Source of the DNA: Rhizobium sp. R635
GTDB taxonomy: Bacteria; Pseudomonadota; Alphaproteobacteria; Rhizobiales; Rhizobiaceae
Length of the DNA: 64,000 nucleotides
NCBI RefSeq assembly: GCF_002211285.1
Contig: NZ_LOKX01000001.1
Coordinates: 248,001-312,000 of the forward strand
Direction of reading: 5' to 3'
Part shown: positions 8,911 to 18,453 of the stretch, piece by piece
How the letters are laid out: the number at the start of each line of letters is the position of its first letter
Numbering within the stretch: the stretch's first letter is position 1
Program-made: the position numbers and the translations under genes
Notes under the pieces: model-generated
Database searches by the model: none
What the model was told of the DNA's origin: nothing
Seen by the model: only the letters and a program-made list of their open reading frames with translations

Positions 8911-9840
8911 TTGACCGGACAAAAGATTGCTTTGGTCACCGGCGCGTACGGCTCAATCGGCCGCCATGTTGCATCGGCGCTGGCCAGGCACGGCTGGTCG
9001 GTGCATGGTATCGGCCATGGAGAATGGAGCCGGGACCAGATGTCGCAGTGGGGCCTTTCGGCCTGGCATCAACAGGATGTAAGCCTTGATGGACTGAGGG
9101 CCATGGAGGTTCGGCCGGCGCTGATCGTTCATTGTGCGGGGAGTGGTTCCGTTGGCGCGTCGGTCGCGGAGCCTTATACCGATTTTCTGCGTACCGTTGT
9201 GCCAACTGTGGCTGTCCTGGAATTCCTCAGAGTCGATTGTCCCAGCGCTGCTCTCGTTTATCCATCGAGCGCCGCAGTTTACGGAATTGCGGATAAATTT
9301 CCCATGTCCGAGGATTCTTCTCTGCGGCCAACGTCTCCATATGGCGTTCACAAGAGAAGCGCTGAAGAACTTATCAGGGAATATGCCCGCCTCTTCGGTC
9401 TGAATGCTTCCATCGTGCGCCTTTTTTCTATCTATGGCGAAGGTTTCCGTAAGCAGTTGCTATGGGACGCCTGTCGCCGCATTATTGCGAACGAGTACGA
9501 ATTTTTCGGGACGGGTAACGAGACGCGCGATTGGCTCCATGTTTCCGATGCGGCGGACCTGATGATCCACGCAGCAGACCATGCATCTCCTCGATGCCCG
9601 GTCGTGAATGGCGGCGGGGGTGTTGCCATCACTGTCAGGGATGTGGTTGCCGAGCTTTTTGCATTGTTGAGCCGCAGGAATGCGGCCGAGTTCTGTGGTA
9701 CCGTTCGTCCGGGTGATCCGAGTGACTATCAGGCGGATATTCGCCAGGCGCTTGCCTGGGGCTGGCAGCCGCGTATTTCCTGGAAGGAAGGGCTAGCTCT
9801 TTATGTCTCGTGGTTCCAGCGAGAGCATGGTTTGTCATGA
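8911..9840 (+). CDS. NAD-dependent sugar epimerase/dehydratase (extended SDR)
   Basis: 309 aa from a TTG start preceded by GGAGAG. The N-terminus has the NAD-binding GAYGSIGRH motif. The catalytic Ser region (YPSSAAVYG) and the YxxxK pair (YGVHKRS) are present, typical of GalE/RmlB-type extended short-chain dehydrogenases. The reaction would be epimerisation, dehydration or reduction of a nucleotide sugar feeding this locus. It could be a UDP-sugar 4-epimerase or a 4-reductase; the exact substrate is not determined. It overlaps the next gene by 4 bases. Confidence 0.83.
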   Translation: MTGQKIALVTGAYGSIGRHVASALARHGWSVHGIGHGEWSRDQMSQWGLSAWHQQDVSLDGLRAMEVRPALIVHCAGSGSVGASVAEPYTDFLRTVVPTVAVLEFLRVDCPSAALVYPSSAAVYGIADKFPMSEDSSLRPTSPYGVHKRSAEELIREYARLFGLNASIVRLFSIYGEGFRKQLLWDACRRIIANEYEFFGTGNETRDWLHVSDAADLMIHAADHASPRCPVVNGGGGVAITVRDVVAELFALLSRRNAAEFCGTVRPGDPSDYQADIRQALAWGWQPRISWKEGLALYVSWFQREHGLS

Positions 9841-10760
9841 TCCCCCGGTTTTCGTCGCTACGCCTTGGTATCGCGATGCGGCGCCTCCTTGGCGTCCGAT
9901 TGGGTCGATTTCATCAGTATCAGCCTCGCCAGCTGTCTGTAGCTTCTGTCAATCATGCGGACGATAACGACCGGCTTCCCGCGATATCGCTGGTGACGCC
10001 GTCATTCAACCAAGCGAGTTTCGTCGAGAAGACACTTGAAAGCGTTCTCGGGCAGAACTACCCCAAGCTGCAATATATAGTGCAGGATGGGTTATCCACC
10101 GATGGCACGCGAGAAATCCTGGGTAGATACGCGACACGCAACGTTGATATACGCATCGAGACCGACGGTGGACAGACGGATGCGTTAAACAAGGGCTTTG
10201 CCCATGCGGACGGCGAGATAATGGGATATCTCAACTCGGACGACCTTTTGTTACCGGGTACGCTGTGTCTCGTCGGCCGCTATTTTCGCGATAATCCTTC
10301 GGTCGATGTAATTTACGGCAATCGTCTGATTGTCGATGAGGCTGGCAGGGAAGTCGGGCGCTGGGTATTGCCGGAGCACGATTCCGAAATCCTGACTTTT
10401 ATCGATTATGTCCCACAGGAGACGATGTTCTGGCGTCGCCGCATATGGGAGAGGGTTGGCGGACGATTCGATACGGATTTCCACTTCGCCATGGATTGGG
10501 AATTGCTTCTGCGCTTTATTCACGCTGGTGCGGTTTTCCGGCATTTGCCAGGATTATTTGGTGCCTTTCGCGTGCACGGGCAGCAGAAATCGCAGGCTGA
10601 ATTTCTTGTTCGCGGAATTGGAGAGATGAACGGTCTTCGATTGCGTTATGGTGGTAGAAATATGAGCTTCGTGCGACGTATCGCGCTTCATTGGGCGTAT
10701 CTGTCGCAACATAGGCTGGCTGACGCAGCTTTTGAAGCCTCCTTGCGGAAGAATGGATAG
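9837..10760 (+). CDS. Glycosyltransferase family 2
   Basis: 307 aa. After a short basic N-terminus the GT-A nucleotide-binding fold starts with ISLVTPSFNQ, then VQDGLSTDGT, and the DxD-like motif is YLNSDDLL. The later MDWELLLRF segment is typical of this family. ATGA overlap with the upstream epimerase shows coupling. It resembles the GT2 at 12.8 kb (VPSFNQ, LNSDDW), so these may be related transferases acting on successive sugars. Donor and acceptor are unknown. Confidence 0.85.
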   Translation: MIPRFSSLRLGIAMRRLLGVRLGRFHQYQPRQLSVASVNHADDNDRLPAISLVTPSFNQASFVEKTLESVLGQNYPKLQYIVQDGLSTDGTREILGRYATRNVDIRIETDGGQTDALNKGFAHADGEIMGYLNSDDLLLPGTLCLVGRYFRDNPSVDVIYGNRLIVDEAGREVGRWVLPEHDSEILTFIDYVPQETMFWRRRIWERVGGRFDTDFHFAMDWELLLRFIHAGAVFRHLPGLFGAFRVHGQQKSQAEFLVRGIGEMNGLRLRYGGRNMSFVRRIALHWAYLSQHRLADAAFEASLRKNG

Positions 10761-10763
10761 AAT

Positions 10764-11846
10764 ATGAAAAAGGCGCTTATCACAGGTGTAACTGGTCAGG
10801 ATGGCTCGTATCTCGCTGAGCTTCTTCTCAGCAAAGGCTACGAGGTCCATGGCATAAAGAGGCGTGCTTCCCTCTTCAACACCGATCGTATCGATCACTT
10901 GTACCAAGATCCGCACGAGGACCGGCGACGTCTCATCCTGCACTATGGCGACATGACCGACTCGTCCAGCCTGATCCGCATCATGCAGAATGTTCAGCCG
11001 GATGAAATCTACAACCTTGCTGCGCAGTCGCATGTGGCGGTTTCGTTTGAAGAGCCGGAGTATACGGCAAATTCGGATGCTCTAGGCGCCCTGCGCATTC
11101 TTGAGGCGATCCGCATTCTCGGCCTCGAAAAAAAGTCTCGTTTCTATCAGGCCTCGACGTCGGAGCTTTATGGTCTCGTTCAGGAAACGCCTCAACGGGA
11201 AACGACACCGTTCTATCCCCGCTCTCCTTACGCTGTCGCCAAGCTTTACGCTTATTGGATCACCGTAAATTACCGTGAAGCATACGGTATTTACGCCTGC
11301 AACGGCATTCTGTTTAACCACGAGAGCCCGGTGCGCGGCGAGACATTCGTTACGCGCAAGATCACGCGCGCACTCGCCCGCATCAAACTCGGCCTGCAGG
11401 ATTGTCTTTATCTCGGCAATCTCGATGCCAAACGTGACTGGGGACATGCGAAGGACTATGTGGAGATGCAGTGGCTCATGCTACAGCAAGAGCAGCCGGA
11501 GGATTTTGTCATCGCGACCGGCATCCAGTACAGCGTTCGCGATTTCGTAAATGCAGCGGCTCGTGAAATCGGTCTTTCGGTCAACTGGGTTGGTACCGGG
11601 ATTGACGAGAAGGGGTTCGATGCCAACGGCAAATGCATCGTTTCCGTCGATCCGCGCTATTTCCGGCCGACCGAGGTAGAAACGCTGCTTGGAGATGCAT
11701 CCAAAGCGAAAGACAAGCTTGGCTGGGAGCCCCAGATCAGCTTCGAAGCGCTTGTCGCTGAAATGGTACGGGAAGATCTCAAATCAGCCGAAAGAGATGA
11801 ACTGGTCAAACGGCACGGGTTTTCGGCCTATGACTATCACGAGTGA
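10764..11846 (+). CDS. gmd: GDP-mannose 4,6-dehydratase
   Basis: 360 aa, full length for the family. The sequence follows GMD closely: [17 protein letters not shown] at the NADP-binding N-terminus, [10 protein letters not shown], the STSELYG catalytic segment, YxxxK in [30 protein letters not shown] and a late [12 protein letters not shown]. It converts GDP-D-mannose to GDP-4-keto-6-deoxymannose, the branch point for GDP-L-fucose, GDP-rhamnose and GDP-6-deoxytalose. It is immediately followed by the fucose synthase gene, so both steps of GDP-fucose synthesis sit together. Confidence 0.97.
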   Translation: MKKALITGVTGQDGSYLAELLLSKGYEVHGIKRRASLFNTDRIDHLYQDPHEDRRRLILHYGDMTDSSSLIRIMQNVQPDEIYNLAAQSHVAVSFEEPEYTANSDALGALRILEAIRILGLEKKSRFYQASTSELYGLVQETPQRETTPFYPRSPYAVAKLYAYWITVNYREAYGIYACNGILFNHESPVRGETFVTRKITRALARIKLGLQDCLYLGNLDAKRDWGHAKDYVEMQWLMLQQEQPEDFVIATGIQYSVRDFVNAAAREIGLSVNWVGTGIDEKGFDANGKCIVSVDPRYFRPTEVETLLGDASKAKDKLGWEPQISFEALVAEMVREDLKSAERDELVKRHGFSAYDYHE

Positions 11847-11850
11847 TACG

Positions 11851-12780
11851 ATGAACAAGTCATCGAAGATTTATGTCGCAGGTCATCGGGGGATGGTTGG
11901 GTCGGCGATCCTGCGCCGTCTTGCTTCGGCAGGATATACGAACGTCATTACCCGAACCCACGCGGATCTCAATCTCGTCGATCAGGCCGCGACGGTGCGG
12001 TTTCTCGCCGAGGAAAAACCCGATTATATCTTCATGGCGGCGGCCAAGGTCGGCGGCATTCATGCGAACAACACCTATCGGGCCGAGTTTCTTTATCAAA
12101 ATCTCATGATCGAGACCAATATCGTCCATGCTGCTTGGCAGGCCGGTGTGCAGGGCATGCTTTTCCTGGGCTCAAGCTGCATCTATCCTAGGGATTGCCC
12201 GCAGCCGATCCGGGAGGACTATTTGCTTACCGGGCCGCTCGAACAGACCAACGAGCCCTATGCCATAGCAAAGATCGCCGGCGTCAAGCTTTGCGAGAGC
12301 TATAATAGGCAATACCGAACGCAGTATGCCTCCGCAATGCCGACCAATCTCTATGGTCCAAACGACAGCTACGATCTCAACAACAGTCATGTCCTGCCGG
12401 CATTGATCCGCAAGGCGCACGAGGCGAAGATTCGCGGCGAGAAGGAACTGGTCGTCTGGGGCTCCGGTCAGCCGATGCGCGAGTTTCTCTATGTCGATGA
12501 TATGGCGGATGCCTGTGTCTTCCTGATGGAAAATCAAATCAGCGAGGGACTTTTCAATATCGGCACGGGCGAGGATGTGACGATCCGGCAGTTGGCCGAG
12601 ACGGTCATGGAGATCGTCGGTTTCGAGGGAGGTATCGTCTATGACCACAGCAAACCCGATGGCACCCCCCGCAAACTCCTGAATGTCGACCGCATGAAGG
12701 CTCTCGGCTGGCAGGCTCGCACATCGCTCGCCGACGGCATTGCGAAAGCTTACGCCGACTTCCGGTCGCATGCCGCCTGA
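11851..12780 (+). CDS. fcl: GDP-L-fucose synthase
   Basis: 309 aa. The N-terminus has [12 protein letters not shown] (NADP site). FLGSSCIYP carries the catalytic Ser and Cys, and YAIAKIAG supplies Tyr and Lys of the SDR triad; [10 protein letters not shown] follows. It epimerises and reduces GDP-4-keto-6-deoxymannose to GDP-L-fucose. ATG 11851 lies 4 bases after the gmd stop; the frame is open upstream to 11689, but that region is gmd. With gmd it provides the activated deoxyhexose for the glycosyltransferases of the cluster. Confidence 0.96.
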   Translation: MNKSSKIYVAGHRGMVGSAILRRLASAGYTNVITRTHADLNLVDQAATVRFLAEEKPDYIFMAAAKVGGIHANNTYRAEFLYQNLMIETNIVHAAWQAGVQGMLFLGSSCIYPRDCPQPIREDYLLTGPLEQTNEPYAIAKIAGVKLCESYNRQYRTQYASAMPTNLYGPNDSYDLNNSHVLPALIRKAHEAKIRGEKELVVWGSGQPMREFLYVDDMADACVFLMENQISEGLFNIGTGEDVTIRQLAETVMEIVGFEGGIVYDHSKPDGTPRKLLNVDRMKALGWQARTSLADGIAKAYADFRSHAA

Positions 12781-12783
12781 AAC

Positions 12784-13527
12784 ATGATCGAACCGCTTGT
12801 CACGATCGCCGTCCCCTCGTTCAATCAGGGCCGCTTTCTCGATAAGGCGTTGGCATCGATCTTCGAGCAGGACTTACCGGTGGAGGTTTTTGTCCTCGAT
12901 GGCGGTTCGTCGGACAATTCCATCGAGGTCATCCGCACATGGGAAGCCAGGCTCGCCGGGTGGCGCAGTCATCAGGATGGCGGGCAGGCGGCCTCTATCA
13001 ATGAAGGCATAGCATCCGGCCGTGCGCCTTATGTCTGCTGGCTCAACAGCGACGACTGGCTTTTGCCCGGTGCGCTGAAAACTCTGCTCCGGGCGCTGGA
13101 GGATCGGCCACAGGCATCGGCTGTCTATGGGCGCGCCTGGAATGTCGTTGAGAAGAGCGGAAAGCGAACGCCTGTCTGGGTCGAACCTTTCAGCGAGCGA
13201 CGCCTGGCGATGCGCTGCATCGTTTCTCAGCCTGCCACATTGATCCGTCGTTCTGCCTGGGAGGCTGTTGGCGGCGTCAACGAAAAACTGCACATGGTCA
13301 TGGATTATGACCTTTGGTGGAAGCTTTTTAAGAGTGTTGGGCCGCTGCATTTCGTCGACGAGTTCGTTGCGGTGAACCGTGAACATGAACTGACCAAGAC
13401 ACGAAGGCTACGCCGGCGGCATTATAGTGAGGCGATTGATGTCGTCCGCAAATATCACGGCAGGGTTCCGTTGAAATGGTGGATCGCGCAGCCCTATGCC
13501 GTCTGGTACAAGTCGATCAGAGGTTAG
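12784..13527 (+). CDS. Glycosyltransferase family 2 (short form)
   Basis: 247 aa. GT-A motifs: VTIAVPSFNQ, LDGGSSDNS and WLNSDDWLL as the metal-binding DxD region, then MVMDYDLWW. The start is 3 bases after the fcl stop. No membrane segment is visible, so it should act at the cytoplasmic face. It may be the fucosyl or deoxytalosyl transferase using the product of the two upstream genes, but that is positional inference only. Confidence 0.85.
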   Translation: MIEPLVTIAVPSFNQGRFLDKALASIFEQDLPVEVFVLDGGSSDNSIEVIRTWEARLAGWRSHQDGGQAASINEGIASGRAPYVCWLNSDDWLLPGALKTLLRALEDRPQASAVYGRAWNVVEKSGKRTPVWVEPFSERRLAMRCIVSQPATLIRRSAWEAVGGVNEKLHMVMDYDLWWKLFKSVGPLHFVDEFVAVNREHELTKTRRLRRRHYSEAIDVVRKYHGRVPLKWWIAQPYAVWYKSIRG

Positions 13528-13628
13528 GAGCCGGGCGCTGGCTGTCATTACGGCAAGAGGGTCGGACTTGAGGCTGCAAGCCCCTGTGAAAAGCGAGAAG
13601 CCACGGGGTTGCTCCTGATTGTTGTAAT

Positions 13629-14699
13629 ATGTTAGGGGCAGCGGTCCGGGCCGAGAGGAGGCGCTCTCGATTGAAAAGCAGCGCCCGCTTCGAAAAGGAA
13701 CATCAGACGAACGTGATACGTGATCTCCTCAACCATCAGCGCCTGCAGATGTTTATTGCATCGGCGATAAGCCTTGTCTTCCTGGCTTTCCTGCTTCGGG
13801 CCGTGGATTGGGAAGATGCCATTCGCATTTTCCGCAATGGAATATCCGCAGCATCGCTTTTGGGTTTTTTACTTGTTGTCTTCGCTATCGCTGTGGGCTA
13901 CGCGCTGCGATGGCAACTGTTGTTGGACGGAAAGATCGGCTACGGCACCTCACTAATGGCCACCCTGCTCGGTCTGGGTGCTAACATGTTCCTTCCCGCG
14001 AGAGGTGGAGACCTTTTGCGCGTGCATTATAGCCGTGTTGTTGCGGCTGTTCCCTATGCCGATGCACTTGGCAGACTTCTTGTCGAAAAGGTGGTTGACT
14101 TGGTGACCATCGTTTCTGTCGGCATGTTTTCTTTGATCTTGTTGAGCCGTGAGTTGAATGCTGATTATCGCAATGTTCTTTTGATCCTTATGCCCGGTGG
14201 AATTCTAGTGCTATTTTTGGCGGTAATTCTGATAAGGCGTTTCGGCGAGCAGCTTGTCCCGTTGCTACGACCCGTCTTCCGTATTGTGCGGCTGCAGAAT
14301 TTCTTTGACCGTCACATAGCCTATATCGTTCGAAATTCAGCACGGAGCCTATCTCTTTCCGTGGCCATCCTTCCCGCGGTTGTTACGCTGGGTATGTGGC
14401 TTTCGGTATATGCGCTCGCATATATCTTTGTCGCCCGATTTGTCGGTGTCGCATTGAGTTATGACGAGTCGTTGTTCGTATTATTCGCTGGCGCGTTGGG
14501 GCTGATGATTCCAGCCGCCCCCTCTGGGGTCGGTACTTTTCATGCATCAATTGTTTCGGCTTTCGTACTTCTGGGGCGTTCGCCATCGGAAGGGCTGCTC
14601 CTGGCAACGGCGGTTCATTTTCTCTTTTTCGTGGTGTATGTCGTGCCTGCAGCCCTCATTCTGGGACATTGGCGCCTGAACCGCTTGGCGCCGAGGTAA
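13629..14699 (+). CDS. Flippase-like integral membrane protein (UPF0104/AglD-type)
   Basis: Up to 356 aa with about eight hydrophobic helices. The GARGGDLLRVHY-type segment after ANMFLPA and the late AAPSGVGTFHAS motif are characteristic of the lysylphosphatidylglycerol synthase transmembrane region / flippase-like family. The N-terminal 25-30 residues are basic and possibly not translated: TTG 13671 and GTG 13713 are alternative starts. It follows a 101-base gap with no obvious gene. In polysaccharide clusters this family has been suggested to act in lipid-linked sugar handling; here it precedes a dolichyl-phosphate-mannose-synthase-like protein, a common pairing. Confidence 0.75.
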   Translation: MLGAAVRAERRRSRLKSSARFEKEHQTNVIRDLLNHQRLQMFIASAISLVFLAFLLRAVDWEDAIRIFRNGISAASLLGFLLVVFAIAVGYALRWQLLLDGKIGYGTSLMATLLGLGANMFLPARGGDLLRVHYSRVVAAVPYADALGRLLVEKVVDLVTIVSVGMFSLILLSRELNADYRNVLLILMPGGILVLFLAVILIRRFGEQLVPLLRPVFRIVRLQNFFDRHIAYIVRNSARSLSLSVAILPAVVTLGMWLSVYALAYIFVARFVGVALSYDESLFVLFAGALGLMIPAAPSGVGTFHASIVSAFVLLGRSPSEGLLLATAVHFLFFVVYVVPAALILGHWRLNRLAPR

Positions 14700-14702
14700 C
14701 TT

Positions 14703-16034
14703 ATGAAGAACTATTTTTATTCTCTTTTAAGAAAATATATCGGCCTTTTTGTCTTGAGTCAGAATTCCGTCGTCGAGATTGATCCGACGACGCCCCTTTT
14801 GGTTGGTAGATTTCCCCAGGGCAAAGTTACGTTTCGTACGGGGATGCCATCGACAGAGCTTGCGAGTGAGTTTGACGAACACAGGATCGTCAAAATAGAG
14901 AACGTTGCTGAAACCAAGCCTGAATACCTGATCATCAGCGGCCTGATACACTACGAGCGTGACATACAAAGCATGTTCGCGCAGACGCGTGCCTTGTGTT
15001 CGCCCGAGACGCGCCTCGTGCTTACCTATTACAGCAGCATGTGGCGGCCGCTCGCCGCTTTCGCATCAAGGTTCGGGCTGCGCCGGCGGGTGCCTGAATC
15101 AAATTGGCTTGCCCACGAAGATGTCCAGAACCTTTTGACGCTCGAAAATTTCGAGTTGATACGACTGGACCAGAAGGTTCTCATCCCCTTCTATATCCCG
15201 CTTGTAAGCGGCTTTGTTAATCGTTGCCTTGCCCCTCTCCCCTTCTTTCGAAATCTCTGCCTTCTGAATATCGCGCTTGCGAGGCCGGTGGACTATGTCG
15301 CGTCGAAGACGGAGCCGTCGGTGTCGATCGTCGTTCCCGCGCGAAACGAGGCGGGAAATATCGAGGATATTGTCAAACGGCTGCCGGAAATGGGTCCGGA
15401 TGACGAGCTCATCTTCATCGAGGGCAATTCCACGGATGCGACTTGGAAGACTATCCAAGAGGTTCAGCAGCGATACGGGAGCGAACGGTCCATTCTGATT
15501 GCCCAGCAGGAAGGCAAGGGAAAAGGCGATGCCGTCAGAAAGGGCTTTTCCCTCGCCACAAAGGACGTTCTGATGATCCTCGATGCGGACATGACCGTGC
15601 CACCTGAGGATTTGCCCAAATTCTACAATGCCATCAAGGATGGGAAAGGTGAGTTCATCAACGGTACTCGTCTAGTCTATCCCATGGAAAAAGAAGCGAT
15701 GCGCTTCTTCAACCTTTTGGGTAACAAGTTTTTTGCATTGGCTTTCTCTTTCGTTCTCGGCCAGAGGTACAAGGATACTTTGTGCGGAACCAAAGTGATC
15801 CGCCGCTCCAACTATCTAAAGCTTCAAGCAAACAGATCCTACTTCGGCGATTTCGATCCCTTCGGCGATTTCGACTTGATCTTCGGTGCCGCGCGGATGG
15901 GCCTGAAAATCGTTGAGGTCCCAATCGGCTATCGTGAAAGACTATATGGTGAGACGAACATTTCGCGTTGGCGTCACGGCGCCATTCTTTTGGCCATGCT
16001 GGTTTTTGCCGCAAGACGAATAAAGTTTCTCTGA
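14703..16034 (+). CDS. GT2 polyprenyl-phosphate sugar transferase with degenerate methyltransferase-like N-terminus
   Basis: 443 aa. The first 190 residues resemble a SAM methyltransferase that has lost motif I (ISGLIHYERDIQ, then TRLVLTYYSS). From about residue 205 there is a complete DPM1-like GT2 domain: VSIVVPARNEAGN, FIEGNSTDAT, GKGKGDAVRKGF and LDADMTVPP (DxD). A C-terminal amphipathic/hydrophobic helix ends IKFL. It probably charges a polyprenyl phosphate or glycan with a hexose at the inner membrane. The start is 3 bases after the flippase-like gene, suggesting they work together. Confidence 0.82.
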   Translation: MKNYFYSLLRKYIGLFVLSQNSVVEIDPTTPLLVGRFPQGKVTFRTGMPSTELASEFDEHRIVKIENVAETKPEYLIISGLIHYERDIQSMFAQTRALCSPETRLVLTYYSSMWRPLAAFASRFGLRRRVPESNWLAHEDVQNLLTLENFELIRLDQKVLIPFYIPLVSGFVNRCLAPLPFFRNLCLLNIALARPVDYVASKTEPSVSIVVPARNEAGNIEDIVKRLPEMGPDDELIFIEGNSTDATWKTIQEVQQRYGSERSILIAQQEGKGKGDAVRKGFSLATKDVLMILDADMTVPPEDLPKFYNAIKDGKGEFINGTRLVYPMEKEAMRFFNLLGNKFFALAFSFVLGQRYKDTLCGTKVIRRSNYLKLQANRSYFGDFDPFGDFDLIFGAARMGLKIVEVPIGYRERLYGETNISRWRHGAILLAMLVFAARRIKFL

Positions 16035-16036
16035 CG

Positions 16037-16819
16037 ATGGAAGCCGAGAGCGCCCTCTATGACGCCGACCTTGCGCAGACGCTGGCAAATCGCGAGCGGC
16101 TGAACGCTAATTCGAACCTGATGCATTGGTACGGTGAGCTTTATCGGGAGATGTTTCGGCAGGAGCCGGACATCGCCGCGAAGACTGTCCTGGAGATCGG
16201 AAGCGGAACTTCACCTCTCAAGCGCTTCTTGCCGAACGTCATCACCTCCGATGTTTTGAAGTTGGACTATCTCGATATTGTCTTCGATTGCCACGAAATC
16301 GCGGAGCTTCCCGATATTGCGGACCATAGCGTCGACGTGATTACCATGACGAATGTTCTGCATCATCTGAAAGACCCGCTCGCTTTTCTGCGGGGCGCGA
16401 CGCGTAAGCTTGTAAAAGGCGGCAGGGTATATGCGACGGAGCCTTATCTGTCTCGGCTGTCCTATCCGATGTATAAGCTTCTGCATCATGAGCCGGTGGA
16501 TCTCAGCATCCGCCGTCCAGTTCTAAATACAGTGGAAGGCCCTCTTTCTACGTCAAATCAGGCGATGCCACATATGATTTTCTTTCAGCGGCCGGACTGG
16601 CTTGCTGAGCTTTCGGATTGTTACTGCCTCGAAAAGACGCGGATCAGCTATTTCACGTCTCTTGCCTATATGGCAACTGGCGGGATATCCAAGAAATTTC
16701 CTGTGCCTGGTTGGGTTTATAGGCCTTACTTCAAATTCGATAGGGCTGTGGGTCGTACCTTGCCCAAGGCATTCGCCTCATTCTTCACAGCCTGTCTCAC
16801 GTCAAGAGGCGAGGCGTGA
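16037..16819 (+). CDS. Class I SAM-dependent methyltransferase
   Basis: 260 aa from ATG 16037, two bases past the previous stop. Motif I reads VLEIGSGTSPLKRF, the acidic loop SDVLKLDY, and motif IV/post region MTNVLHHLKDPLAFL, then LVKGGRVYATEP, the Methyltransf_11 pattern. Probably O-methylates a sugar or a uronic acid carboxyl of the O-antigen. Several methyltransferases sit close together here (16.0, 16.8, 17.6 and 21.2 kb), pointing to a heavily methylated polymer. The stop overlaps the next GTG start (GTGA). Confidence 0.83.
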   Translation: MEAESALYDADLAQTLANRERLNANSNLMHWYGELYREMFRQEPDIAAKTVLEIGSGTSPLKRFLPNVITSDVLKLDYLDIVFDCHEIAELPDIADHSVDVITMTNVLHHLKDPLAFLRGATRKLVKGGRVYATEPYLSRLSYPMYKLLHHEPVDLSIRRPVLNTVEGPLSTSNQAMPHMIFFQRPDWLAELSDCYCLEKTRISYFTSLAYMATGGISKKFPVPGWVYRPYFKFDRAVGRTLPKAFASFFTACLTSRGEA

Positions 16820-17571
16820 AGATGGTTTTGCTTCGCCTGGCTGACTGGCTATATCGGTACTGCTACCCCGTTTACTATCCGCTCTACTCCGTGTGGAAGG
16901 CAATTTCGGAGCGGCGTGAGCGCAAGCTCATGCGCGGCATGATTTCTCCGGCAATGACCGTCGTGGATGTCGGCGCGAATATTGGAATATATACTCGCAT
17001 GTTTTCCGCTCTGACGGGCGCGGCAGGCCATGTGCACGCCTTCGAGCCGGCTCCTGCGAACTTTGAGAAGCTTGAAGCGACGGTAAACGGCTTGTCGAAT
17101 GTATCGTTGCAGCATGCTGCGGTAGGGGCCGGCAATGGTACGATAAAGCTCTACGTGTCGAACGAACTGAATGTCGACCATCGAACATTCGATAGCGGCG
17201 ACGGGCGAGCGAGCATCGATGTCCCGTTGGTGAGACTGGACGATTACTTTTCGCCGGGACAGCGGGTCGATTTTATCAAGATCGATGTACAGGGCTATGA
17301 GCTCAGCGTTCTCCAGGGCGCAGAGCGGATTCTACGCGAAAATCGCGATATTCGAATATTCATGGAATTCTGGCCTTACGGTTTGTCGAAGGCGTCCGTG
17401 GATCCGTCCGAACTGACTAGATTCCTTGAGAAGTTGAATTTCGAGTTCCATAACATAGCCGATCCACCAGGCACGGCTTTCCATCATGGGGGCCTCGATC
17501 CAAATAATGCGGGCCAATATTGCAACCTCATCGTTGCAAGAAAAGTGCCCGCCAATCGCGATATCAGCTAA
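16816..17571 (+). CDS. FkbM-family methyltransferase (copy 1)
   Basis: 251 aa. Hallmarks of FkbM-type SAM methyltransferases: VVDVGANIGIYTRMF (motif I), HAFEPAPANF (motif II), then VDFIKIDVQGYELSVLQGAERIL (the KIDVxGxE signature). GTG 16816 overlaps the preceding TGA; ATG 16822 is an alternative. These enzymes O-methylate hydroxyls of sugars and polyketides. A second FkbM gene follows 16 bases downstream. Confidence 0.88.
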   Translation: MKMVLLRLADWLYRYCYPVYYPLYSVWKAISERRERKLMRGMISPAMTVVDVGANIGIYTRMFSALTGAAGHVHAFEPAPANFEKLEATVNGLSNVSLQHAAVGAGNGTIKLYVSNELNVDHRTFDSGDGRASIDVPLVRLDDYFSPGQRVDFIKIDVQGYELSVLQGAERILRENRDIRIFMEFWPYGLSKASVDPSELTRFLEKLNFEFHNIADPPGTAFHHGGLDPNNAGQYCNLIVARKVPANRDIS

Positions 17572-17587
17572 AGGCGGCCTAAGGACG

Positions 17588-18448
17588 ATGTTATCCACCA
17601 GCAACAAAATCCTGATCGCTCGCTATCTGTCCAGGGTAGTCTTGTTTGTCCGCGGTTGTCTTGGCTTGCCAGCAACGGTGCAGGTGAGGCGCCGCGGAAT
17701 AAATTGGTCGCTGGATCTGAAGGACGGTGTCGATTTCGCGATCTACCTGCTGGGTGGATTCGAGGTTCGAACGCTCGATAGATACAAAGAGCTGGTGAGG
17801 GATGGAAACATAGTCCTCGATATCGGCGCCAATGTCGGTTCTCATACCTTGCCTTTGGCTGAACTGGTAGGGGGGACGGGCAAGGTGATCTCCTTTGAGC
17901 CTACGGCTCATGCGTTTGGGAAACAGAAGACGAATATCTCGCTCAACCCGACTCTCGCCCAACGAATCGACGCTCACCAGATGATGCTTATGGCAAGCGC
18001 ATCTGAAACAATGCCGGAAGCAGTCTATTCGAGTTGGCCGCTTGAAGTTGCGGAAGACCTGCATAGCGAGCATCATGGCCGTCTCATGTCGACACAGGGC
18101 GCGCGACTCAATACGCTGGACGAAACCCTTCGAGAGCTCGGAGTCGATAAGGTCGATTTCGTAAAACTTGACGTTGACGGTAACGAGCTTGATGTTTTGC
18201 TCGGGGCTAGAGCGACTCTTGAAGAATTCAAGCCGCGCATAATGCTTGAATTAGCCCCCTATGTTTATGGCGAGAATCCAACGAACTTCGATCAATTGTT
18301 AAAGCTTCTTTGGGAAAGCGGCTATGAAATTGAAGATGTGGCCTCTGAGAGTAAATTACCGGAAGACGCCAGCAAGGTACGTGCGATGATAGCGGAGGGT
18401 GGTGGTATGAACGTGATAGCTGGAAATAAGAATCAAAAACGGATGTAG
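17588..18448 (+). CDS. FkbM-family methyltransferase (copy 2)
   Basis: 286 aa from ATG 17588. Signature segments VLDIGANVGSHTLPLAEL, VISFEPTAHAF and VDFVKLDVDGNELDVLLGA match FkbM. It is divergent from copy 1 rather than a recent duplicate. The frame is open upstream to 17486, but that overlaps copy 1. Presumed O-methyltransferase for a different hydroxyl of the repeat unit or the terminal residue; the acceptor is not deducible. Confidence 0.86.
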   Translation: MLSTSNKILIARYLSRVVLFVRGCLGLPATVQVRRRGINWSLDLKDGVDFAIYLLGGFEVRTLDRYKELVRDGNIVLDIGANVGSHTLPLAELVGGTGKVISFEPTAHAFGKQKTNISLNPTLAQRIDAHQMMLMASASETMPEAVYSSWPLEVAEDLHSEHHGRLMSTQGARLNTLDETLRELGVDKVDFVKLDVDGNELDVLLGARATLEEFKPRIMLELAPYVYGENPTNFDQLLKLLWESGYEIEDVASESKLPEDASKVRAMIAEGGGMNVIAGNKNQKRM

Positions 18449-18453
18449 AAAAC